From Oscillospiraceae bacterium (lineage in GTDB: Bacteria; Bacillota; Clostridia; Oscillospirales; Oscillospiraceae), in the NCBI GenBank assembly GCA_020025175.1, contig JAHHSM010000012.1:1-31515 (forward strand): a stretch of 31,515 bases of DNA. Direction: 5' to 3'. The notes below the pieces were generated by a model. It was not told the DNA's origin. It ran no database searches and worked only from the letters and a program-made list of their open reading frames with translations. How positions within the stretch are numbered: the first letter of the stretch is position 1; every line of letters begins with the position of its first letter. This document shows positions 1 to 9,747 of the stretch, one piece after another. The position numbers were made by a program, and so were the translations under genes.

Positions 1-36
1 CATATGTTTACAAAAATCAAACAAGCATGCTATAAT
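1..36 (+). promoter_or_regulatory. lexA promoter with partial LexA (SOS) box
   Basis: A -35 TTTACA (7-12) and a perfect -10 TATAAT (31-36) are separated by 18 bases. The window opens with CATATGTTT, which fits the right part of the Gram-positive SOS box (CGAAC-N4-GTTYG type) and overlaps the -35. This suggests LexA autoregulation. The left half of the operator lies outside the window, so the operator call is an inference. Confidence 0.6.
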
Positions 37-67
37 AATCTTAAATATTATTTAGTGGAGGTCCGCC

Positions 68-694
68 ATGAAACATAAGGCTATGCAGATGCAGATCTAC
101 CGTTATATTGTACAGTGCGTGAAGGAACAGGGATATCCTCCTTCCGTTCGTGAAATTGGTGATGCAGTGGGATTGAAGTCTCCCTCTACAGTGCATTTTC
201 ATTTAAAAAATCTGGAAGATGAAGGGTTTATCAGCAAAGGTGCCGGCAAAGGCCGCGCCCTGCGTCCGCTGGTGGACCTTGAAGAAGAGCGGGACACTTC
301 TGCGGAAACGGACGAAGCTTCGCTGGAGAACCGTGTGCCCATCGTGGGTAATGTGGCGGCAGGTGCGCCCATTTTGGCACAAGAGTGTATTGAGGACTAT
401 TTGACCTTTGATGTCGGCGGAGACACAACAGGCTATTTTGCGCTGCGTGTGCGCGGGTATTCCATGAAGAATGCAGGGATACTGCCGGGTGATTTGGTGA
501 TCGTCAAACAGCAGAATACGGCGCATAACGGCGAGATTGTAGTAGCATTGATTGGAGAGGAAGCAACAGTGAAACGTTTGCAGCGCAGCAATGGTGAAAT
601 CTGGCTGCTGCCGGAAAATGAGGAATATGAACCAATTGATGGCAGTGAGGCCGTGATTTTGGGTAGGGTGACGGCAGTAATCCGTCAGTATTAA
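68..694 (+). CDS. lexA: LexA repressor, SOS regulator
   Basis: The 208-residue protein has the family's usual length. Residues 1-65 form the winged helix-turn-helix that binds SOS boxes (PPSVREIGDAVGLKSPSTVH at 24-43). Residues 90-208 form the S24 peptidase-like self-cleavage domain. The cleavage site is Ala98-Gly99 (VAAGAP), the nucleophile is Ser132 (RGYSMKNAG) and the general base is Lys169 (EATVKRL). RecA-stimulated self-cleavage relieves repression of DNA-repair genes. GGAGG six bases before the ATG supports this start. It is followed by its own terminator and converges with purL. No partner SOS gene is visible in the window. Confidence 0.97.
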   Translation: MKHKAMQMQIYRYIVQCVKEQGYPPSVREIGDAVGLKSPSTVHFHLKNLEDEGFISKGAGKGRALRPLVDLEEERDTSAETDEASLENRVPIVGNVAAGAPILAQECIEDYLTFDVGGDTTGYFALRVRGYSMKNAGILPGDLVIVKQQNTAHNGEIVVALIGEEATVKRLQRSNGEIWLLPENEEYEPIDGSEAVILGRVTAVIRQY

Positions 695-713
695 GAGTTT
701 ATTTGGATAAAAA

Positions 714-743
714 GCAGGGAGTGCCGCAGCACTCCCTTTTTCT
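714..743 (+). terminator. lexA rho-independent terminator
   Basis: Stem AGGGAGTGC (716-724), loop CGCA, stem GCACTCCCT (729-737), then a T-rich run. It starts 20 bases after the lexA stop. Confidence 0.88.
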
Positions 744-744
744 T

Positions 745-777
745 AAAAAGCGGTGCTTCTGATGAAGCACCGCTTTT
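745..777 (-). terminator. purL terminator (possibly bidirectional)
   Basis: AAAAGCGGTGCTTC (746-759) and GAAGCACCGCTTTT (764-777) form a 14-bp stem with a TGAT loop. Read on the minus strand, it sits just after the purL stop and ends in a T run. The A/T ends on both sides would also allow it to act on read-through from lexA. Confidence 0.85.
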
Positions 778-783
778 CAATTA

Positions 784-3700
784 TTATTTGTAGTAAGCAG
801 CGCCGGATTCGAAGATTGGCATATACTTCTCACCGGGGATATTCTTGGCAATGTTTTTACCACTGCGTTCAATATGACCCATCTTACCGAATACACGGCC
901 GTCGGGACTGAAGATGCCCTCGATTGCCTGGACAGAACCGTTAGGGTTGTATTCAATGTCCATTGAGGGGCGGCCTTGAAGGTCGACGTATTGTGTTGCA
1001 ATCTGACCGTTGCGGAACATATCCAAAACGCGTTCATTGTTTGCCACAAAGCGACCTTCACCATGAGACACAGCCACATGATACAGCTCGTCTGGCTTGC
1101 ACAATGTCATCCATGGAGAACGGACAGATGCCACACGAGTGGTGACATAACGGCTCTGGTGACGACCAATCAGATTGTAGGTCAGTGTGGGGAAGGTGTC
1201 ATCCACAGCGCAGATCTCACCGGTGGTCAGCAGTCCCAGCTTGAGAAGAGCCTGGAAACCATTGCAGATACCCATCATCAACCCGTCGCGATGATACAGC
1301 ATATCATGGACAGCCGCGGTGATACGGGGATTGCGGTAGAATGCGCAGATAAACTTGCCGGAACCGTCGGGCTCATCGCCGCCGGAGAAACCGCCGGGCA
1401 TAATGACCATCTGGCTATTTTGAATTGCACGTTCCATTTCAGCAACAGAGTTTTCCAGATCTGCGGCAGTCAGATTGCGAATCATGTGGATCTCAGGTTC
1501 GATACCTGCACGGCGCAGAGCCATAGCAGTATCGATTTCGCAGTTTGTGCCGGGGAAAGCAGCCAGCACTGCACGCGGCTTTGCAAACTTCTCAGTCGCA
1601 ACCAAAGGAGAGCGCTCGTGGCAGGTAATGGACTCGATACGACCGGACTTACCTGTCTTTGTGGGATAGACGCTTTCCAGAGGAGTTTCCCATGCGTCCA
1701 TAATGGATTCAATGGAGAATTCCTGACCGTTGATATAGAATGCGGGCTTTTCCACTGTGTTGCCGATGGAGATCACATTTTCAGTATTGCCGGGCAGAGC
1801 ATCAATGCACTCAGCCAGAATAGCGCCGTACTGCTTGGAGAAGAGCAGATCTGTATCAATATTGCCGGAAGCAAGGAAGCCGATCTGATTGCCAAAGCTC
1901 ATCTTCATCAGGCCTTCTGCGACACCGCCGCCGGAAACTGCCCAGGCAGAAGCAATCTTGCCTTCCTTGCAGTATTCGTGGAACTGACGCCAGCATGCAC
2001 GAATCGCCTCAAAGGAGTCGTCAGCAGGCTTGAAGAGATAAACGGCGTGACTTCCGGACTTGAAATCAGTGCTCAGAAGCTCAGGCGCCTTTGCAGGAGC
2101 AACCGCGAAGGAAACCATGGTAGGAGGCACATCCAGATCGTTGAAGGTACCGGACATGGAGTCCTTACCGCCGATTGCGGCAGCGCCCAGACCAATCTGT
2201 GCATCCAGAGCGCCCAGCAGAGCGGCAAAGGGCTTGCCCCAGCGCAAGGGCTCATCACGCAGGCGCTCAAAATATTCCTGCAGGGACAGGTAATAGGTTT
2301 CGGGGCTGACACCAGCGGCAACCAGCTTTGCAAGAGATTCAGTCACAGCAGCCTTTGCGCCATTATAGGGATTCTCAGTGAAAAGCTCAGGGTCAAAGCC
2401 GAAGGACATGACAGAGCAGTCCTCGGTGCGACTTTCGCAAGGGAGCAGTGCTGCCATGACCTGCGAGGGACTGCGCTGTGTTTTTCCGCCGAAGGGCATC
2501 AAAACGCTGGCGGCACCAATGGTGCTGTCAAAACGCTCAATCAAACCGCGCTGAGAGCAGAAATTAATATTCTTAGCCAGATCAAAGAAGCGCTCGCCCA
2601 CAGAGCGATTGCTTTGTTCAGGAGTCTTTTTAAAGTGCATGGGAATGCTGACTGAGGTATGTTTTGTCGCACCGGTGGAGGAAAGGAACTCACGATCCAG
2701 ATCTACGATCACCTTGCCGCGCCAACGCATAATCATACGAGGCTCTTGCGTAACGGTTGCGACCTGATAGCATTCCAAATTTTCAGCAGTGGCAGCATCG
2801 ATAAAGGCCTGTGCATCTTTGGCACGGACGACAACAGCCATGCGCTCCTGACTTTCGGAGATGGCAAGTTCGGTGCCGTCCAAGCCATCATACTTTTTGC
2901 GTACTGCATCCAAATCGATGTCCAGACCGTCGGCCAGTTCGCCGATTGCGACAGAAACACCGCCGGCACCGAAGTCATTGCAGCGGCGGATCATACGGGT
3001 GATGTTGCCGTTGCGCATCAGACGCTGGATTTTACGCTCTTCGGGAGCATTGCCCTTCTGCACTTCGGATGCCATAGTTTGCAGGCTCTTCTGGTTGTGG
3101 CTTTTGGAGGAACCGGTAGCACCGCCAATACCGTCACGACCGGTACGGCCGCCCAGAAGCAAAACAACATCACCGGGTTCGGGTGTTTCGCGGATGACAT
3201 TCTCAGCAGGAGCAGCAGCTACAACAGCACCAACTTCCATACGCTTTGCAATATAGCCGGGGTGATAGAATTCCTGAACCATACCGGTAGCCAGACCGAT
3301 CTGGTTGCCGTAGGAGGAATAGCCGTGTGCTGCACGGGTTACAATACGGCGCTGCGGCAGCTTGCCGGGCAGCGTTTCACTCAAGGGGACGGTAGGATCA
3401 CCGGCACCAGTCACGCGCATTGCCTGATAGACATAAGAACGACCGGACAGGGGATCGCGGATCGCACCGCCAATGCAGGTTGCTGCACCGCCAAAGGGTT
3501 CAATTTCAGTGGGATGGTTGTGGGTTTCGTTCTTAAACATCAGCAGCCAATCCTGCTCCTTGCCGTCAATGGTGGGACGGATGCGAACAGAGCAGGCGTT
3601 GATTTCTTCGCTTTCGTCTAGCATGGGCAGCTGACCGCGCTTTTTCAAAACCTTTGTACCCAGCGTTGCAATATCCATCAGAGTCTGAGGACGCTTTGCA

Positions 3701-4497
3701 GCCTTTTCCGCACCATAAACCTCTTCGCGTGCGGCAAGATAACGTTCATAGGATTTATGGATTTCGTAGTCTTGGATATCCACCTTGTCAATGTGGGTGG
3801 AGAATGTGGTGTGACGGCAGTGGTCAGACCAGTATGTATCGATCAGCTTTAATTCGGTTACGGTAGGATCGCGCTGGATCTTCTGGAAATGTGCCTGAAA
3901 AACGCGCAGATCTTCCATATCCATGGCAAGAGCGTAGGTTTCGTGGACAGTGGCAAGACCCTTGTCGTCCATAGTGATAAAGCCGGTCAATACGGCAACA
4001 TCAGCAGGAACAGTATGCTCCTGTTGAAGACTTTCGGGCTTGTCCAGAGAAGCCTCGCGGGATTCTACAGGATTGATCAGATCGCCTTTGATCTTATTCA
4101 GATCATCCTCGGTCAAATCGCCCGTCAGTGCATAGATACGAGCGGTGCGAATCAAAGGACGCTCACCACAGGTGATCATCTGGATGCACTGTGCGCAGGA
4201 GTCTGCACGCTGGTCATACTGACCGGGCAGAGATTCAACTGCCAGAATCGTTGTGCCTGCTTCCATGGCAGGCAGCTCTTCGTCGTAGCAGATATCACAC
4301 TGCGGCTCAGAGAAAACACCTGTGCGGGCGGCAGCATAGGTTGCTTCGTCGATACCTTCCGCGTCATAACGATTCAGCAGACGAAGCCCGGTAAGATTTG
4401 TGACACCGAGGGTGCCGGTCAAATCCGTCAGCAGTGACTTTGCCTCTACATCGAAGCTCTCTCTTTTCTCCGTGTAGCAGCGAAATACATTAGCCAT
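784..4497 (-). CDS. purL: Phosphoribosylformylglycinamidine synthase, single-chain clostridial type
   Basis: This enzyme catalyses the fourth step of purine synthesis: FGAR + Gln + ATP to FGAM. The 1237-residue protein combines the synthetase halves and the glutaminase, as in the long clostridial FGAM synthase family, rather than separate PurS/PurL/PurQ. Visible features are the PurL signature SDHCRHTTF (224-232), two AIR-synthase-like halves, and a C-terminal class I glutaminase. Its likely triad is Cys1078 (GICNGFQ), His1208 and Glu1210 (MGHIER). The ATG at 4497 is chosen over upstream in-frame codons because AAGGGGGA precedes it at normal spacing and MANVFRCYTE is a typical start. Its first 8 bases overlap the end of the upstream lipoprotein gene, implying coupled translation. 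Confidence 0.95.
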   Translation of the reverse strand: MANVFRCYTEKRESFDVEAKSLLTDLTGTLGVTNLTGLRLLNRYDAEGIDEATYAAARTGVFSEPQCDICYDEELPAMEAGTTILAVESLPGQYDQRADSCAQCIQMITCGERPLIRTARIYALTGDLTEDDLNKIKGDLINPVESREASLDKPESLQQEHTVPADVAVLTGFITMDDKGLATVHETYALAMDMEDLRVFQAHFQKIQRDPTVTELKLIDTYWSDHCRHTTFSTHIDKVDIQDYEIHKSYERYLAAREEVYGAEKAAKRPQTLMDIATLGTKVLKKRGQLPMLDESEEINACSVRIRPTIDGKEQDWLLMFKNETHNHPTEIEPFGGAATCIGGAIRDPLSGRSYVYQAMRVTGAGDPTVPLSETLPGKLPQRRIVTRAAHGYSSYGNQIGLATGMVQEFYHPGYIAKRMEVGAVVAAAPAENVIRETPEPGDVVLLLGGRTGRDGIGGATGSSKSHNQKSLQTMASEVQKGNAPEERKIQRLMRNGNITRMIRRCNDFGAGGVSVAIGELADGLDIDLDAVRKKYDGLDGTELAISESQERMAVVVRAKDAQAFIDAATAENLECYQVATVTQEPRMIMRWRGKVIVDLDREFLSSTGATKHTSVSIPMHFKKTPEQSNRSVGERFFDLAKNINFCSQRGLIERFDSTIGAASVLMPFGGKTQRSPSQVMAALLPCESRTEDCSVMSFGFDPELFTENPYNGAKAAVTESLAKLVAAGVSPETYYLSLQEYFERLRDEPLRWGKPFAALLGALDAQIGLGAAAIGGKDSMSGTFNDLDVPPTMVSFAVAPAKAPELLSTDFKSGSHAVYLFKPADDSFEAIRACWRQFHEYCKEGKIASAWAVSGGGVAEGLMKMSFGNQIGFLASGNIDTDLLFSKQYGAILAECIDALPGNTENVISIGNTVEKPAFYINGQEFSIESIMDAWETPLESVYPTKTGKSGRIESITCHERSPLVATEKFAKPRAVLAAFPGTNCEIDTAMALRRAGIEPEIHMIRNLTAADLENSVAEMERAIQNSQMVIMPGGFSGGDEPDGSGKFICAFYRNPRITAAVHDMLYHRDGLMMGICNGFQALLKLGLLTTGEICAVDDTFPTLTYNLIGRHQSRYVTTRVASVRSPWMTLCKPDELYHVAVSHGEGRFVANNERVLDMFRNGQIATQYVDLQGRPSMDIEYNPNGSVQAIEGIFSPDGRVFGKMGHIERSGKNIAKNIPGEKYMPIFESGAAYYK

Positions 4498-6076
4498 TTG
4501 TAGGTTCCCCCTTGATATGAATTTGCCAATTGGATAATTGATAAAAAGGATTTGCGCAGGTTGGTGTAATCGCATCGACCGCACCGCCCTGAAGAACAAC
4601 AGATTGAGATTTAAAGCCGATCACGGCAATGGGCGCTTGTGCCTGGAAAGCCGTGAGCATTGCCGCGTTTGCGCTGTGAGGATCATTTCCTGCGGAGAAT
4701 GCCGTGTTGATTTTGGCGTCCAGCTCAGGATTGGAAAAACGCCCGTAATTCAAAGCACCACCGGTTTCGAAAAGGGGAGAGCAGTTGAAATCTGGTGTCA
4801 TACGAATCTCACCGTAGTATAAATCGAAGCTGCCTTTTTGCAAAGCTGCTAAATAGTCATGATAAGGCAGGATTTTTACGATTACATTCAAGTCATAGGC
4901 AGACAATGATGCGGCGATTGCCTTTGCTGCGGCGATACGAAACGTATTTCCGTCGCATACCAGCATGTGAACTGTTTTGCGGCGACCGCTGTCATAGCCG
5001 GCTGCACGCATCGACTGCGCAAATAGCTCTGAAGAATATCCCTGCTCAAGATCCTTAGGATAGAAGGAGGATGTGGGCGCAACAGGAAATTCTGCCGATT
5101 GCATATGACCTGAAAAATAGGCTTTGCACAGATTATCCCGATATAGTCCCAACGACACCGCTTTTCGGAGTACTGCATCGGAAAAAGGACCCTCAGCACA
5201 ATTAAAACCGAGATAGTGCATATCTGTACTGAGTGCGTCGGTTACAGAAAGATTCCCTTTATAGCTTATGGGAGCATTGCCGGTATAGTCTGTTACCAGC
5301 ATTTGAATCATGCGGGAAGAGAATAGATAGGGCAGGGTGCTTTCATCTGTGATACGCTCGAGGGCAATGCGATTCAGCGGCAGCGCATCGCTGGCGGGCC
5401 AATGGGGATTTTTTTCCAGAGCAAAAGTTTTGTTTTCGTGCTCTTTGTAATAATATGGTCCGGTTCCGACGGGAAAAGGTGTATCCAGTGAAGCTTCGGA
5501 AAGGATGGGAATGTTCAGCAGAGCCGGCAGCCGGCTGTTTGCCTTGCTCAGGGTGATGATTACCTTGCTTGTTCCGTCGGGTCTGACAGATGCTACTGTG
5601 GCAAGGCGGCTGCCGTATCGAATGGAAGCCTTTGCCCGCTGCAAGGATGCGGCAACATCAGAAGCAGTCACAGCTGCGCTGTTAGAGAAGCTGGCATCAT
5701 TGCGCAGCGTGAAAGTCCAAACGGTAAAATCAGGAGAAGCGGTATACTCTGAGCAGAGAAGTTTCTGCGGTTCAAAGGCTTCGTCCAGCTCAAACAAACC
5801 TTCATAGAGCAGCGGCAGGATCGTTTGCTGGATACCGTCACCACAGGAGAAGGGGTTGAGGGTATCGATGGAAAGAATAGGAAGAGCGAAGGATGTTAAA
5901 GGCTTCGGCTCGTTTTTGGAAGTATCCTCGGAATCACCCAGACCTTCTGCGCCGATTAGACCATCCAGCTCGTCGCCCTCTGCCAGAGGATCGCTGCCCA
6001 GACAGCCGGTCAGCGACAGAAAAAGCACAACCAGAAGGAGCGGCAGAATCCATTTGTGCATCATATGCTTCATCAT
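4490..6076 (-). CDS. Family 5 (peptide/nickel-type) ABC solute-binding lipoprotein
   Basis: The 528-residue exported lipoprotein has a hydrophobic leader (9-22) and lipobox LTGC with acylated Cys25. The body resembles OppA/DppA-type SBP_bac_5 proteins: an early LPLLYEGLFELDE stretch, WTFTLRNDASFSNS, VTASDVAASL, and a Cys-poor two-lobe layout of the usual length. AGAAGGAGAC lies six bases before the ATG. The ligand cannot be read from sequence; peptides are the commonest choice in the family. No permease or ATPase gene of the Opp/Dpp type is nearby, so it is an orphan binding protein. It sits between pgeF (gap 17 bases) and purL (8-base overlap), inside an otherwise cytoplasmic housekeeping operon. 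Confidence 0.85.
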   Translation of the reverse strand: MMKHMMHKWILPLLLVVLFLSLTGCLGSDPLAEGDELDGLIGAEGLGDSEDTSKNEPKPLTSFALPILSIDTLNPFSCGDGIQQTILPLLYEGLFELDEAFEPQKLLCSEYTASPDFTVWTFTLRNDASFSNSAAVTASDVAASLQRAKASIRYGSRLATVASVRPDGTSKVIITLSKANSRLPALLNIPILSEASLDTPFPVGTGPYYYKEHENKTFALEKNPHWPASDALPLNRIALERITDESTLPYLFSSRMIQMLVTDYTGNAPISYKGNLSVTDALSTDMHYLGFNCAEGPFSDAVLRKAVSLGLYRDNLCKAYFSGHMQSAEFPVAPTSSFYPKDLEQGYSSELFAQSMRAAGYDSGRRKTVHMLVCDGNTFRIAAAKAIAASLSAYDLNVIVKILPYHDYLAALQKGSFDLYYGEIRMTPDFNCSPLFETGGALNYGRFSNPELDAKINTAFSAGNDPHSANAAMLTAFQAQAPIAVIGFKSQSVVLQGGAVDAITPTCANPFYQLSNWQIHIKGEPTNG

Positions 6077-6093
6077 AGGCGTCTCCTTCTGGC

Positions 6094-6909
6094 TTATTTC
6101 ATGCAGATGATTGCTGCGAGACTGCCGCGGCCATCACCCACTATACGGTGGGACCAATACAAGTCTGTATGGCAGGCGGTACATGCATCGCTGATTGCAA
6201 TGTGCTTGGCGAGAATGCCGGTTTTTTTCATAAAGTGGGCGTTAATGCCTTTGAGATCCACGTGGTACTTACCATTCCCATCCGCAGAGATATAGGCATC
6301 TGCTTCCTGCCCGAGGGCTTTGTGCATTGCAGCAGGTACATCTTCAGATGTTTCAAAGCAGCACTTGCTGATACCCGGACCAATGGCGGTACGGATATTT
6401 TGGGGATCAGCGCCGTAAATACGCTGCATGGTGCGAATCGTTTTGGCGGCAATGCCTAGGGCAGTGCCGCGCCAACCGGCATGGGCAGCACCGATGCAGC
6501 GTGTTACGGGATCATAGTAAAGGGTTGGAATACAGTCAGCGGAAAAAATCACCAGAGGAATATCGGGGACATTGGTCACCAATGCATCCGCTTCATAATC
6601 CTGAGGATAAAGCAAACCGCTTCCTGCGTGGGCATCGGTGACGATTTTTACATCGTCCCGATGCACCTGCTTGGCAAGCGCGCAGTTTTCCGCCGTGATG
6701 CCAAGGGTATCACAGAAAATGCGATAATTTTTAAAAACAGTTTCATCGTCATCTCCACGGCGCAGACCGAGATTCATCTGTCCGTAAATACCGCGGCTTA
6801 CGCCGCCGGCACGCGTAGAAAACCCGTGTGCCAAGCCCGGAAGATGAAGACTGTCTGCGGTATGGTAAATCACACCGTTTTCTTTTATGTGTGTTGTGAA
6901 CTGCGGCAT
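6094..6909 (-). CDS. pgeF: Laccase-domain (YfiH/YlmD/PgeF) protein
   Basis: The 271-residue protein belongs to the Cu-oxidase_4/DUF152 family, once called polyphenol oxidases. Family members act as purine nucleoside phosphorylase/adenosine deaminase or, in E. coli PgeF, remove mis-incorporated L-Ser from UDP-MurNAc peptide precursors. Metal-site residues are visible: His83 (QVHRDD), Cys126 (SADC) and His143 (AHAGWRG). The chosen ATG at 6909 shares its A with the secA stop (TAATG), a classic coupling junction. An in-frame GTG at 6933 would add eight residues with no better ribosome binding site. Which of the described activities applies here is not decided by the sequence. Confidence 0.88.
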   Translation of the reverse strand: MPQFTTHIKENGVIYHTADSLHLPGLAHGFSTRAGGVSRGIYGQMNLGLRRGDDDETVFKNYRIFCDTLGITAENCALAKQVHRDDVKIVTDAHAGSGLLYPQDYEADALVTNVPDIPLVIFSADCIPTLYYDPVTRCIGAAHAGWRGTALGIAAKTIRTMQRIYGADPQNIRTAIGPGISKCCFETSEDVPAAMHKALGQEADAYISADGNGKYHVDLKGINAHFMKKTGILAKHIAISDACTACHTDLYWSHRIVGDGRGSLAAIICMK

Positions 6910-9650
6910 TACTTTTCGTTGCGGCCGCAGCACTTCTTGTACTTCAAACCGCTGCCGCAGGGGCAGGGGTCATTGCGGCCGATCTTCTTGACCCTGCGGG
7001 GCTGCTTGGCAACGGAATCATCGCCGCCGACGTTTTCACCGGACTCCTTTGCCACGCGCTCGCGCTTGATTTCCTCATCCTTTTTCACACGCACCAAATA
7101 CATGCGGCGCAGCGTTTCGTTCTGGATGGAAGAAATCATGTCATTAAACATTTCATAACCTTCGCGCTTGTAAGCATCGGTAGGCTTTTCGTTTGCGTAA
7201 GCGCGCAGGGTGATACCACGGCGCAGCTCATCCATAGCACTGATGTGATCCATCCAGTACTCATCGACCACGCGCAGCATCACAACACGCTCCAGCTCAC
7301 GCATGATGGGAGAACCGACTTCTGCTTCCTTAGCACTGTATGTTTCCATAGCCTTGTTGTAGAAAAGGTCCGTGATTTCATCGATGGTCATGCCTTCCAG
7401 CTCCTGGTCGCTGTAAGAAAACATTTCGGGCGTTAGGAACAGACCGTTGTAAGGAGCGCACATTTCCTGAAATACGGACTGGGTGACATAGTCGCTATGT
7501 GCGGCGGCGGATGCAACATGATTGGAAATTGAGGTGCGGATCAGTTTTTTCATGCTGTCCTGAATATCGTCACCATCCAGAACCTGCTTACGCTGATCAT
7601 AGATCAGGGTACGCTGGGTGTTCATAACATCGTCAAATTCCAGAGTGCTCTTACGAGACTGGAAGTTTCTGGATTCGATCTTTTTCTGTGCAGATTCAAT
7701 TGCGTTGGACAGAACCTTCTGCTCAATGGGGGTATCCTCGTCCACGCCCCATTTTTCCATCATATCTTTGATGCGGTCTGTACCGAACAGACGCATCAAA
7801 TCATCCTCGAGGGAAATATAGAAACGGGTTTCACCGGGGTCACCCTGACGACCGGCGCGACCACGCAGCTGGTTATCAATACGGCGGGAGTCGTGACGCT
7901 CGGTGCCGATAATGTACAGGCCGCCTGCGGCACATACCTTTTCTGCTTCCAAGGCAATTTCTTCCTTGAATTTTTCGTTGGACTGTGCAAACAGCTTGCG
8001 TGCCGCAAGAATTTCTTCGTTGTCGGTATCTGCGTAACCGGTGGCTTCGATGATCACTTCATCGCTGTAGCCGGCTTTGCGCAGTTCATTTTTTGCCAGA
8101 TATTCTGCATTACCGCCCAGCATAATATCGGTACCACGACCTGCCATGTTGGTGGCCACAGTGACAGCGCCGAATTTACCGGCCTGTGCAATGATTTCTG
8201 CCTCTTTTTCATGGTTCTTTGCGTTCAGAAGGTTGTGCTTGATGCCTTCACGCTTCAGCATTGCAGAAACCAGCTCGTTCTTTTCAATGGAAACCGTACC
8301 GATCAGAACAGGCTGGCCCTTTTCATGGCATTCTTTTGCCTGGCGAATGATCGCACGGAGCTTGCCTGCTTCGGTTTTGTAAACAGTATCAGGGTTGTCG
8401 ATACGCGCAATGGGCTTGTTGGTGGGAATCTCGATAATATCCAGCCGATAGATGCTGGAAAACTCGTCCTTTTCGGTTGCAGCAGTACCGGTCATACCGG
8501 AGAGCTTTTTATAAAGACGGAAATAGTTCTGGAAGGTGATGGTTGCCAGAGTCTTGGACTCGTGGGCAATCTCCACATGCTCCTTTGCCTCGATTGCCTG
8601 ATGCAGGCCTTCGTTATAACGGCGACCGAACATCAGGCGGCCGGTAAATTCGTCAACGATGATGACTTCGTTGTCCTTGACAACATAATCAATATCCCGC
8701 TTCATTACGCCATGAGCCTTGATGGCCTGGTTGATATGATGGGACAGCTCCGCATTTTCAGGCTCTGCCAGATTCTCTATATGGAAGAACTCCTCAGCCT
8801 TGCGAATACCGCGCAGCGTTAAAGTGGCAGTTTTTGCCTTTTCATCCACGATATAATCGGCATCAATGTTTTCGTCCTCTTCTTCCTTGGTATCCACGGA
8901 AGCAACGACCATCTTCTTCAAGCGAGACACAAATGCATCCGCGGTAGAGTACAGCGAAGTGGATTTTTCGCTCATACCGGAGATAATCAGGGGCGTACGT
9001 GCTTCATCGATCAGGATGGAGTCCACCTCATCGACGATGGCGAAGGAATGACCGCGCTGGACCAGCTCACTTTTGTAGATTGCCATATTATCACGCAGAT
9101 AATCAAAACCCAATTCATTGTTGGTTGCATAAGTGATATCGGCGGCATAGGCAGTGCGGCGGGCATCATTGTCCATCTCGTGAACGATCAGACCGACGCT
9201 CAGACCGAGGAAACGGTGCACTTTGCCCATCCACTCGCTGTCGCGCTTTGCCAGGTAGTCATTGACAGTGACGATGTGGACGCCATCACCGGTCAATGCG
9301 TTCAGGTAAGCGGGCAGTGTAGCCATCAGCGTTTTACCTTCACCGGTTTTCATTTCAGCGATACGGCCCTGGTGCAGGACGATACCGCCGATCAGCTGAA
9401 CAGGGTAGTGACGCATGCCAAGTACACGGCTGGATGCTTCACGCACGGTAGCGAATGCTTCGGGCAGGAGCGCGTCCAAACTTTCGCCGTTTTTATAGCG
9501 CTCTTTGAATTCTGCTGTTTTTGCCTTCAGTGCATCATCGCTCAATGCTTTATATTCATCTTCCATTGCCAAAATTTTATTTGCGATCGGACGAATATCT
9601 TTGAGTTCTCGGTCGCTGTAAGTGCCGAAAATCTTATCCAAAAGTCCCAT
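6909..9650 (-). CDS. secA: Preprotein translocase ATPase SecA
   Basis: SecA drives post-translational export through SecYEG. The 913-residue protein has Walker A KTGEGKT (101-107), the DEVD box (207-210), helicase motifs such as TNMAGRGTDI and QLRGRAGRQGDPG, and a C-terminal SEC-C zinc motif (NDPCPCGSG..KKCCG) that binds SecB-like partners and phospholipid. The ATG at 9650 follows AAGGAAG by six bases, and MGLLDKIFG is the conserved start; upstream in-frame codons are rejected. It is the first gene of a secA-pgeF-lipoprotein-purL block. In many Clostridia secA is followed by prfB; that is not so here. Confidence 0.98.
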   Translation of the reverse strand: MGLLDKIFGTYSDRELKDIRPIANKILAMEDEYKALSDDALKAKTAEFKERYKNGESLDALLPEAFATVREASSRVLGMRHYPVQLIGGIVLHQGRIAEMKTGEGKTLMATLPAYLNALTGDGVHIVTVNDYLAKRDSEWMGKVHRFLGLSVGLIVHEMDNDARRTAYAADITYATNNELGFDYLRDNMAIYKSELVQRGHSFAIVDEVDSILIDEARTPLIISGMSEKSTSLYSTADAFVSRLKKMVVASVDTKEEEDENIDADYIVDEKAKTATLTLRGIRKAEEFFHIENLAEPENAELSHHINQAIKAHGVMKRDIDYVVKDNEVIIVDEFTGRLMFGRRYNEGLHQAIEAKEHVEIAHESKTLATITFQNYFRLYKKLSGMTGTAATEKDEFSSIYRLDIIEIPTNKPIARIDNPDTVYKTEAGKLRAIIRQAKECHEKGQPVLIGTVSIEKNELVSAMLKREGIKHNLLNAKNHEKEAEIIAQAGKFGAVTVATNMAGRGTDIMLGGNAEYLAKNELRKAGYSDEVIIEATGYADTDNEEILAARKLFAQSNEKFKEEIALEAEKVCAAGGLYIIGTERHDSRRIDNQLRGRAGRQGDPGETRFYISLEDDLMRLFGTDRIKDMMEKWGVDEDTPIEQKVLSNAIESAQKKIESRNFQSRKSTLEFDDVMNTQRTLIYDQRKQVLDGDDIQDSMKKLIRTSISNHVASAAAHSDYVTQSVFQEMCAPYNGLFLTPEMFSYSDQELEGMTIDEITDLFYNKAMETYSAKEAEVGSPIMRELERVVMLRVVDEYWMDHISAMDELRRGITLRAYANEKPTDAYKREGYEMFNDMISSIQNETLRRMYLVRVKKDEEIKRERVAKESGENVGGDDSVAKQPRRVKKIGRNDPCPCGSGLKYKKCCGRNEK

Positions 9651-9718
9651 GGTAATCTTCCTTTCGTGGGATGTATTTTCTTTTTTGGGATGCATTTTAA
9701 AGATATTATAACATTGTG

Positions 9719-9747
9719 ATTATAGCATAATACCTTATTATATGCAA
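9719..9747 (-). promoter_or_regulatory. secA operon promoter
   Basis: On the minus strand, -35 TTGCAT (9742-9747), a 17-base spacer and -10 TATAAT (9719-9724) with an extended TGC just before it. Start of transcription is expected near 9712, giving a leader of about 60 bases. The rest of the secA-carB gap (about 9750-9904) is AT-rich and shows nothing I can assign. Confidence 0.75.

Noticed and set aside
976..3621. Two long plus-strand frames (559 and 320 codons) opposite purL
   Set aside because: They are antisense to an unmistakable PurL with conserved motifs throughout, have no ribosome binding site, and encode Cys/His-rich protein without domains.
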